12,770 nucleotides of DNA from Desulfatirhabdium butyrativorans (GTDB lineage Bacteria > Desulfobacterota > Desulfobacteria > Desulfobacterales > JAIFKL01): the NCBI GenBank assembly GCA_022736535.1, contig DZCT01000105.1, positions 1 to 12,770 of the forward strand, in the 5' to 3' direction. The position numbers and the translations under genes are program-made. The notes below the pieces were generated by a model. It was not told the DNA's origin. It saw only the letters and a program-made list of their open reading frames with translations, and did no database searches. Shown here in pieces: positions 1-5,750 of this stretch; position 1 is the stretch's first letter; each line of letters opens with the position of its first letter.

Positions 1-14
1 AGAAAGGACACACC

Positions 15-2510
15 ATGAAAAAAATACGCTTTTTTATGATTCTCATCCTCTGGCTGATTTCAACTCAGCCGGTGTATGCGCTGACCATCGTAAATTTCAG
101 TCCCGAACTTATTGATCCGGATACAGGGAAATTCGATATTGTCATTGAAATGGGAAAAGATGGAACTGGAAAAGACGAGGATATCGGCGGGTTTCAGTTC
201 GATCTCATTTATGACACTGCTGTCATCACCGTTGACAGTATCATACTGAGCGATTTTCTGGGAGAAACCGGAAGAACGGTCTGGAAACCGCTTCTGGATA
301 TTGATATTTTTCAGGGAATTGTGACTTTCGGCGCATTCACCAGTCCGCCGGGTGACAGTGCTGTAAACGGTCCGGTCGGAAAAGGTACGCTGGCAACCGT
401 GACTTTTTCTGTGAAAAATCAGAATGACGGAAAGCTCTCTTTTGACCTGAACCGCTCATGGATTATCAACACGGCGGGAGATGCGGTTCCGGCGCAGTGG
501 GGAAACGGTCTTATCACGCAGACATGCACAATAAGGGTGACGCCCCCGGTCAACGGAACAATCACACCCTCCGGCGATGTCATTGTGAAAAAGGGTTCGG
601 ATCAGACTTTCATCATAAGCCCTGCGGACTGTCATTATATCGTAAGTGTCAGCGTGGACGGTCAGCCGGTCGACGCGGCGACGAGTTATACTTTTGAAAA
701 TGTCACCGAAGATCACACGCTTGGGGCTGATTTTGCTGTGAATACCTATACAGTCACGCCTTCAGTTTCAGGAACAGGCGGAAATATCTCTCCTTCGACT
801 CCCGTAACCGTAACTTGCGGTCAGTCTCAGACCTTCACGCTGACGCCTCAGAATACCTCTCCCGATCAGTGTTATCATATTTCAGGGCTTTCCGTTGACG
901 GTGTTGCGGTCAGCCTGACAAATTCCTACACTTTTGAAAATGTGCGCTCCGCTCGCACGATAAGCGCGGGCTTTGCGCTGAACAGTTATGTTCTGACTCC
1001 CGAAGCCGGACCCGGGGGCGGCATTTCGCCTTCCGAGCCGGTGACGCTGATCTGCGGCAGTCAGAAGTTCGACATCATACCGGATACGCAGAACGGTTAT
1101 CAGATCAAAGAGGTTATCGTTGACGGCAAATCGCTCGGCGCGGTCAATTCTTACACTTTTTCCGCGGATAATCCGGCGCAAGGCAGTCACAGCATCAAAG
1201 CTGTTTTTGTTCCTCCCGGATTTCACATCATACAGGCGGACGCCGGCGCCGGCGGAACGATTTCTCCTGCGGGTGAGGTGAAAGTCGGACACGGAGAGGA
1301 TCAGACATTTGAAATAAAGGCTCCGGACTGCTTTCGTATCAAAGAAGTCATTGCAGACGGCGTTTCTCAGGGAGCAATAAGTTCCTATACTTTTCCGAAT
1401 GTGACAGCCAATCACATCATTCACGCCGATTTTGAAAAGGACGCATACACCATAAAGACTGTCACAAATGAGGGCGGAACGGTCACTCCCTCCGGCGATG
1501 TGAAAGCGGAATGCGGACAGGAGATATGCTTCACCTTTAAGCCGGATGAATGCCATCACATCGCAGATGTTAAAATAGACGATGTTTCAGTCGGGGTGAA
1601 GGAATCTTACTGCTTCAGCAATCTGAGAGGAAATCATAAAATAGAGGCTGTATTTGCCGTCAACACCTACACCGTCACAGCCAGTGTCGAAGGCAGCGGA
1701 AGCATTTCTCCTTCCGGCGTTGTGCCTGTCGCCTGCGGAGAAGACATCACTTTCACCGTCACACCGAAAGACGAAAAACACCCTGTCAGCGATGTGAGAG
1801 TCAACAGCTTATCGGTCGGTGCGGTAGGTGAGTATTCCTTTGAAAATGTAAAGACAGACGGTAACAGAATCCATGCGGTGTTTGCCCAACTCGTCAACAT
1901 CACCGCTGAAAAAGGCGGAACAGTCGCTCCCTCCGGTGAAATAACCGTGCCGCACGGAGAAAATCAGAGGATCACGATAAGGCCTGACGAGTGTTATCGG
2001 ATAAAAGAGGTCACAGCAGATGAAAAATCGGTGACAGCGGATGTCAGAACCGATGAAAACGGAACGCAGTTTTACGATCTGAAGGTGACGGACGATCACG
2101 ATGTAAAGGTTGCATTTGAACGGACTGTGATTGCCGGAGATGTTGACAATGACGGAAACGTCGGTCTGAGCGATGCGGTTTCAATTATTCAGATGCTTTC
2201 CGGTCAATCAAAACGGTCGCTTGAACTCTGTGCGGATGTGGACGGAGACAAAAAAATAGGGATAGAAGAAGTCATTTATATCCTCAGAATTCTGTCGCCG
2301 GATAACGCCTGCAATCCTTCTGTCACTGTCGGAAAGGGTGGAAACGCCAATCTGGGCGATGCGATTTCAATTATGCAGATGCTTTCCGGTCAGCCAGTTA
2401 CGGACACCAAACCGGTTACTGTCTGTGCGGATGTGAACGGAGACAAAAAAATAGGGACGGAAGAACTCATTTATATCCTTAACATTCTGTTGCAGGATAA
2501 ACAGAACTGA
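15..2510 (+). CDS. Exported cohesin/InlB-like repeat/dockerin protein
   Basis: This 831-residue protein begins with a Sec-type signal peptide (lysines at 2-3, hydrophobic stretch to about 22, probable cleavage after VYA). Residues 23-168 look like a cohesin domain. About 170-703 hold seven divergent InlB B-type repeats of 70-85 residues, each with an IxPSG..V..G core, a C[YHF][HRY]I motif and a YTF.NV...H..AxF end. Residues 708-831 are dockerin-like, with four calcium-loop positions: D709-D720, D741-E752, T771-D782 (degenerate) and D806-E817. A start at 15 fits an AAAGGA ribosome site at 3-8, with six bases between. The protein is probably secreted or surface-attached and binds partners through the cohesin and dockerin modules. 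No catalytic domain is visible, so an adhesion or scaffold role is inference. An intrinsic terminator follows directly. Confidence 0.9.
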   Translation: MKKIRFFMILILWLISTQPVYALTIVNFSPELIDPDTGKFDIVIEMGKDGTGKDEDIGGFQFDLIYDTAVITVDSIILSDFLGETGRTVWKPLLDIDIFQGIVTFGAFTSPPGDSAVNGPVGKGTLATVTFSVKNQNDGKLSFDLNRSWIINTAGDAVPAQWGNGLITQTCTIRVTPPVNGTITPSGDVIVKKGSDQTFIISPADCHYIVSVSVDGQPVDAATSYTFENVTEDHTLGADFAVNTYTVTPSVSGTGGNISPSTPVTVTCGQSQTFTLTPQNTSPDQCYHISGLSVDGVAVSLTNSYTFENVRSARTISAGFALNSYVLTPEAGPGGGISPSEPVTLICGSQKFDIIPDTQNGYQIKEVIVDGKSLGAVNSYTFSADNPAQGSHSIKAVFVPPGFHIIQADAGAGGTISPAGEVKVGHGEDQTFEIKAPDCFRIKEVIADGVSQGAISSYTFPNVTANHIIHADFEKDAYTIKTVTNEGGTVTPSGDVKAECGQEICFTFKPDECHHIADVKIDDVSVGVKESYCFSNLRGNHKIEAVFAVNTYTVTASVEGSGSISPSGVVPVACGEDITFTVTPKDEKHPVSDVRVNSLSVGAVGEYSFENVKTDGNRIHAVFAQLVNITAEKGGTVAPSGEITVPHGENQRITIRPDECYRIKEVTADEKSVTADVRTDENGTQFYDLKVTDDHDVKVAFERTVIAGDVDNDGNVGLSDAVSIIQMLSGQSKRSLELCADVDGDKKIGIEEVIYILRILSPDNACNPSVTVGKGGNANLGDAISIMQMLSGQPVTDTKPVTVCADVNGDKKIGTEELIYILNILLQDKQN
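2172..2490 (+). repeat. Duplicated dockerin coding segment
   Basis: The dockerin EF-hand pair is duplicated within the gene. The 35-base block at 2172-2206 matches 2358-2392 with two differences (period 186), and the block starting at 2229 recurs at 2424 nearly unchanged (period 195). This points to a fairly recent in-frame duplication. The first calcium loop of the second copy has lost its acidic residues (T771, G773, G775 in place of D, D, D). Confidence 0.85.
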
Positions 2511-2532
2511 ATGTGTGCATAAGTGATTTCCG

Positions 2533-2574
2533 AAACGCTTTCGGGGGGAAATTCCCGAAGGCGTTTTTATTTTT
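2533..2574 (+). terminator. Intrinsic terminator of the cohesin/dockerin gene
   Basis: A 13-bp stem (AAACGCTTTCGGG with CCCGAAGGCGTTT, one T-G wobble) has an 8-base loop and runs into a T-rich tail at 2564-2574. It lies 22 bases after the stop codon at 2510. Confidence 0.85.
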
Positions 2575-2576
2575 AA

Positions 2577-2819
2577 ATCTCTATTGAAAATATACTCCAA
2601 CAGACCGCAGAAAAAAACGCTGTGTTCTCTGCGGAAATTTTTGTTTCCCACAGAGTTCACAGAGAAGATAAAGACCACAGAGATCACAGAGGGTTAAAAA
2701 ATTCTGTGTCCTCTGCGGGTTTTTTCCACCTCTGTGTCCTCTGTGGGAAACCCTCTGTGAACTCTGTGGGAAAAAAACAGCTTAACAAAATATTATATAA
2801 ACTCAAAAGGGATTCGGTG
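2577..2819. repeat. CACAGAG-type composite palindromic repeat, copy C1
   Basis: The element begins ATCTCTATTGAAA and ends GATTCGGTG. Its core is rich in CACAGAG/CTCTGTG heptamers. A perfect 21-bp inverted repeat pairs 2644-2664 with 2753-2773. Both edge motifs recur in the same orientation around the related element at 4255-4415. The 88-codon open frame across it is repeat-derived and has no coding character. Confidence 0.8.
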
Positions 2820-2849
2820 CAACGCACAAAATATTTAAACGCTTTTTAT

Positions 2850-2973
2850 TTTTACTTTGTCAACTTAACTTTCCGCATGTCATTCTGAGCGTAGCGAAGA
2901 ATCTCACCCCTTCCGCACCGAGACCCTTCGCTCCGCTCAGGGTGACATCTCCGGGAAAGTTGACAAAGTAAAA
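2850..2973. repeat. Palindromic element A, copy 1 (CATTCTGAGCG family)
   Basis: The ends are near-perfect inverted repeats (TTTTACTTTGTCAACTT at left, AAGTTGACAAAGTAAAA at right). Inside, a second imperfect palindrome pairs the GTCATTCTGAGCGTAGCGAA arm (from 2879) with the TTCGCTCCGCTCAGGGTGAC arm. The 4011-4153 element is the same sequence apart from one substitution and a 19-base insertion. No protein is encoded, and it resembles a REP- or MITE-like element. Confidence 0.85.
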
Positions 2974-2979
2974 TTATCA

Positions 2980-3043
2980 AAACCAGCGAAAAAATTCCCC
3001 TGCCGATAAAAGTTGCTTGACTGTTTTGTTTAACTGTCCTAAT
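2980..3043 (+). repeat. 64-bp direct repeat flanking the toxin-antitoxin cassette, left copy
   Basis: The 64 bases here recur at 3948-4011 with one mismatch (C at 3034, G at 4002), an offset of 968 bp. The repeat starts AAACCAGCG, ends GTCCTAAT, and carries a TTGACT hexamer. Confidence 0.9.
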
Positions 3044-3045
3044 GA
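3017..3045 (+). promoter_or_regulatory. Putative sigma-70 promoter upstream of the tandem hairpins and toxin-antitoxin genes
   Basis: TTGACT at 3017-3022 is followed after 17 bases by TAATGA at 3040-3045. It reads toward the 94-bp tandem units and the antitoxin gene. Most of it lies inside the 64-bp direct repeat. The right-hand copy has TTGACT at 3985-3990 with a TAATTT minus-10 position instead. Confidence 0.5.
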
Positions 3046-3160
3046 TTATCAGAATTTTTCGCTTTCCGGAAGAAAACCGATATGATACGGCAAATAGTGA
3101 AAATTACTTGTAACTAATTTAAAAACAAATAAAAATATTCACGCTACCGGACATTTTTTC

Positions 3161-3348
3161 AGATACTTCTGCTGAAACAGACACAAAACGGCTTGAGTCT
3201 GATCTTAGCCGGGGCGTTTTACAGTAAAACGATTTTGCAAATCGTTTTTTTAATAGATACTTCTGCTGAAACAGACACAAAACGGCTTGAGTCTGATCTT
3301 AGCCGGGGCGTTTTACAGTAAAACGATTTTGCAAATCGTTTTTTTAAT
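3161..3348 (+). repeat. Exact 94-bp tandem duplication, each unit ending in a terminator-like hairpin
   Basis: 3161-3254 and 3255-3348 are identical. Each unit contains CGGCT/AGCCG and CGTTTT/AAAACG pairings and ends in a 9-bp perfect stem (AAACGATTT, loop TGC, AAATCGTTT) followed by Ts. The hairpins are at 3227-3251 and 3321-3345. No open reading frame is convincing. The units could be two copies of a small RNA gene or leader terminators for the genes that follow. Together with the promoter and repeat entries this accounts for the gene-free stretch before 3396, and nothing else was recognised in 3046-3160. Confidence 0.7.
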
Positions 3349-3395
3349 AAATGCTTTAAATCTTTAATATTATGATACCATACAGGAGTTGAAAT

Positions 3396-3614
3396 ATGAA
3401 AGCCTATGAATTTCCTGTGAGAGTGATGCCCGGCGGAACAATACAGTTGCCGGACGCTCTTTCAAAACAAATTCCGACAACTCAGCATGTCAGGGTTATT
3501 ATCCTTGTAAATGACCCTGAAGATGCGGAAGAAAAAGCGGATTGGAACCGCCTGACATCAGAGCAGTTTTTGGCGGGTTACAGCAATGACGATGAGGCTT
3601 ATGACAGGATTTGA
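3396..3614 (+). CDS. Antitoxin-like protein paired with a MazF-family toxin
   Basis: This 72-residue acidic protein starts MKAYEFPVRVMPGGTIQLPD, which reads like the beta-hairpin DNA-binding start of AbrB/MazE-type antitoxins. The acidic C-terminal half (about 40-72, ending NDDEAYDRI) suits a toxin-binding tail. AGGAG at 3384-3388 lies seven bases before the ATG, supporting this start. A TATGAT sequence at 3371-3376 could be a minus-10 box without a good minus-35. Its stop overlaps the toxin start region, so the two are translationally coupled. The order antitoxin then toxin is usual for type II modules, and autorepression by the antitoxin is expected from the family. The exact antitoxin family was not identified. 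Confidence 0.75.
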   Translation: MKAYEFPVRVMPGGTIQLPDALSKQIPTTQHVRVIILVNDPEDAEEKADWNRLTSEQFLAGYSNDDEAYDRI

Positions 3615-3616
3615 TG

Positions 3617-3946
3617 ATGGAAAACGATGAATCCGGCGATATTATTTTGATATTATTTCCTTTTTCAGATGCAGCGGGCGTAAAGCGCAGACCTGCTTTG
3701 ATTATTTCAGACTGCGGAGATGAGGATGTTATTGTTGCCCGAATTTCAAGCCGGTCTGCTCAGGGTGTGTTTGATGTGGAACTTTCCGACTGGCGGTTAT
3801 CCGGTTTGCTGTTCCCTTCGACTGTCCGTATCAATAAGCTGGCAACCTTGCAAAAACGGCTGATTGAACGCCGGCTCGGAAAATTGACAGAAAAAGACCG
3901 TGTTCGGGTACATGACGCCATGCAGGAGATTTGTTCGGCAATCTGA
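3617..3946 (+). CDS. MazF/PemK-family endoribonuclease toxin
   Basis: The protein is about 110 residues. Its N-terminal GDIILILFPFSDAAGVKRRPALIIS segment (given with one ambiguity in spacing only) matches the PemK/MazF signature GD-hydrophobic-FPF...RPAL-hydrophobic. Family members cleave mRNA and are neutralised by the partner antitoxin. Three in-frame starts are clustered: TTG 3611, ATG 3614 and ATG 3617. ATG 3617 was chosen because AGGA at 3606-3609 then sits seven bases away. ATG 3614 overlaps the antitoxin stop. The stop codon (3944-3946) lies two bases before the right-hand 64-bp repeat. Confidence 0.85.
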   Translation: MENDESGDIILILFPFSDAAGVKRRPALIISDCGDEDVIVARISSRSAQGVFDVELSDWRLSGLLFPSTVRINKLATLQKRLIERRLGKLTEKDRVRVHDAMQEICSAI

Positions 3947-3947
3947 T

Positions 3948-4011
3948 AAACCAGCGAAAAAATTCCCCTGCCGATAAAAGTTGCTTGACTGTTTTGTTTA
4001 AGTGTCCTAAT
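3948..4011 (+). repeat. 64-bp direct repeat flanking the toxin-antitoxin cassette, right copy
   Basis: 63 of 64 bases match 2980-3043. It begins two bases after the toxin stop codon and runs directly into palindromic element A copy 2. In the left copy the order is reversed, with element A preceding the repeat. Confidence 0.9.
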
Positions 4012-4153
4012 TTTACTTTGTCAACTTAACTTTCCGCATGTCATTCTGAGCGGCAAATGTCATTCTGAGCGCAGCGAAGAATCTCACCCCTTCCGCACCG
4101 AGACCCTTCGCTCCGCTCAGGGTGACATCTCCGGGAAAGTTGACAAAGTAAAA
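4011..4153. repeat. Palindromic element A, copy 2
   Basis: It has the same ends and orientation as the 2850-2973 copy. It differs by one substitution and by a 19-base insertion that duplicates part of the CATTCTGAGC arm. The following 100 bases (4154-4254) hold only a 50-codon open frame starting at 4157, with no ribosome site, whose tail runs into the next repeat. It is not called as a gene. Confidence 0.85.
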
Positions 4154-4254
4154 CTAATGATGAATCGTTATTTTGAAAACTTTACGGCTCAGGCAGTCGG
4201 GCTTTGCGTTTTGGAAAAAGACAGATTGCCGGGTTTTTATCAGTGTCATACTGA

Positions 4255-4415
4255 ATCTCTATTGAAAGTATCCTCTCATTTTCTTTCCCACAGAGGACAC
4301 AGAGCGTGAAAAAACCACAGAGAACACAGAGTCTTTAAAATCTCTGTGCGCTCTGTGTATTCTCTGTGAACTCTGTGGGAAAAAAATATCATATAAAGTC
4401 AAAAGAGATTCGGTG
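4255..4415. repeat. CACAGAG-type composite palindromic repeat, copy C2
   Basis: It shares the TCTCTATTGAAA left edge, the CACAGAG/CTCTGTG palindromic core and the TCAAAAG(A/G)GATTCGGTG right edge with the 2577-2819 copy, in the same orientation. It is shorter in the core, and the palindrome arms lie at about 4286-4382. Confidence 0.8.
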
Positions 4416-4416
4416 T

Positions 4417-4484
4417 CATTCTGAGCGCGGCGAAGAATCTCCGCCGTTGTTGCAGGATGGGATTCTTCGTTGCATTCAGAATGA
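4417..4484. repeat. CATTCTGAGCG-family hairpin
   Basis: Two inverted pairs are nested: TCATTCTGA (4417-4425) with TCAGAATGA (4476-4484), and GAAGAATC (4432-4439) with GATTCTTC (4461-4468). It shares the CATTCTGAGCG...GAAGAATCT core with element A but lacks the TTTTACTTTGTCAA ends. From 4485 to 4576 nothing further was recognised. Confidence 0.7.
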
Positions 4485-4576
4485 GATAAGGGCTCGGCTT
4501 ATGACGGCGGACACAAATTCGGAAATCACAAAGCACTGTAACAAATTATAGGATAAAAACCGTTTGCAGACACGGA

Positions 4577-4606
4577 TTGACAAATTATAACAATTTGATA
4601 TTTATA
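4577..4606 (+). promoter_or_regulatory. Putative sigma-70 promoter of the Fe-S/cbiA operon
   Basis: A consensus TTGACA at 4577-4582 is followed after 18 bases by TTTATA at 4601-4606, about 23 bases before the ATG at 4630. The surrounding sequence is very AT-rich. Confidence 0.5.
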
Positions 4607-4629
4607 AATTATTATCAGAAAGAAACCCT

Positions 4630-5715
4630 ATGACCCTTCAAGTTTATCAGCAGGCATTGTCGGCTATGAAAAGCCGCGGCGGCCCCTATTCAGGCATGGA
4701 TGTACCCGAATTTTATGCGATGATTGAATATCTTTTTACGCCCGAAGAAGCCGAAGTCAATAATGCACTGGAACGAAAACCGGCGAGTGCAAAAGAGATC
4801 GCGGTCAAAATGAACCGCGACGAACATGAAATCAGAGGACGCCTTGAAGCAATGGCAGATAAAGGTCTCTGTGCGACATTTGACGCAGATGGCGTCCGCT
4901 TATATCAGGGCTTGCCGTTTATGCCGGGCATTATGGAATATCAGTTTTTTTCCGGGGGAAAAACAGAGCGGCATAAAAAAGCTGCAAGGCTCATCCACGA
5001 ATACAAGAAAGCATACGAGGCGGCAAGGGGCATTGAAAAAATATCCTTCCCGCTGACCCGCGTGATTCCTGTCAACAAGAGCATCCCTGCCGCCAATGTG
5101 ATTCACACCTACGATCAGGTTGCCGCTTATATAGAGAAATATGACACAATATGCGTGGGTGCATGTTACTGTCGCCACGAAGCGCAACTGAGAGGTGAAG
5201 ATATTCACGGAATGCCTATGGAAGTCTGTATGTGGTTCGGGAATCTTGCCGAATATATGATTGAACGGTTAGGAGGAAGAAAAGTAACAAAACAGGAAGC
5301 CGGGGAAATCCTGAATCAGACAGAAAAAGCGGGGCTGGTTCACATGAGCCGCAACACCACCGAGGATATTTCTTTTGTGTGCAACTGTGACCGCTGGCAT
5401 TGCGAAGTTATTTCTCAGGTTTTGAAACAGCCTGCGCCGGGCAGGGTTTTTAATTCCGGATATGAACCGATGTTTGACCCGGAGCTTTGCACGGCTTGTG
5501 AAACCTGCATTGAACGCTGTCCGCCTGAGGCGCTGAAAATGGGGGAAAACAATATCCCTTCAGTAAATCCTGACAGATGCTTCGGCTGTGCGGTCTGTGC
5601 ACGCGGATGCCCTGAAGAAGCCATTAAAATGTCGCCTAAACCTGATTTCCCGACTCCTCCGAAAAATGTTAAAGAGCTGACCATGCAGATAAAGCATCAC
5701 GGGATGAAGAAATAA
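4630..5715 (+). CDS. Ferredoxin-type 4Fe-4S protein with N-terminal winged-helix-like region
   Basis: This 361-residue cytoplasmic protein has no signal peptide. Residues about 30-90 resemble a winged helix (VNNALERKPASAKEIAVKMN, then EIRGRLEAMADKGL). A central part carries non-ferredoxin cysteines C175, C179, C181, C200, C251, C253 and C258. Comparable proteins of anaerobes have a CNCC-like motif here, whereas this one reads CNCDRWHC. The C-terminus has two 4Fe-4S motifs: C287, C290, C293, C297 and C317, C320, C323, C327. An electron-transfer role is likely, but partner and pathway are unknown. It is the first gene of a probable operon, 35 bases before cbiA. The ribosome site is weak (AGAAAG about eight bases upstream). 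Confidence 0.85.
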   Translation: MTLQVYQQALSAMKSRGGPYSGMDVPEFYAMIEYLFTPEEAEVNNALERKPASAKEIAVKMNRDEHEIRGRLEAMADKGLCATFDADGVRLYQGLPFMPGIMEYQFFSGGKTERHKKAARLIHEYKKAYEAARGIEKISFPLTRVIPVNKSIPAANVIHTYDQVAAYIEKYDTICVGACYCRHEAQLRGEDIHGMPMEVCMWFGNLAEYMIERLGGRKVTKQEAGEILNQTEKAGLVHMSRNTTEDISFVCNCDRWHCEVISQVLKQPAPGRVFNSGYEPMFDPELCTACETCIERCPPEALKMGENNIPSVNPDRCFGCAVCARGCPEEAIKMSPKPDFPTPPKNVKELTMQIKHHGMKK

Positions 5716-5750
5716 TTTCTAACGGCTTAATTTCTATATAAAATAAAAAA

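Noticed and set aside
882..1559. Long antisense open frame (225 codons) opposite the InlB-type repeats
   Set aside because: It mirrors the repeated codons of the secreted protein, has no ribosome site and no recognisable domain. The plus strand has a signal peptide and clear domains.
2622..2888. 88-codon open frame containing HREDKDHRDHRG
   Set aside because: The sequence is just the CACAGAG repeat read through. The same type of peptide appears at 4366-4551 from the other copy.
3161..3946. Type III (RNA-antitoxin) toxin-antitoxin system
   Set aside because: The tandem RNA-like repeats before a toxin are suggestive, but units of 94 bp are too long, only two are present, and a protein antitoxin gene sits between them and a MazF-type (not ToxN-type) toxin.
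2577..4415. CRISPR array
   Set aside because: The repeats are palindromic elements and 94-bp or 64-bp duplications with no regular 30-40 bp spacers, and no cas genes are nearby.
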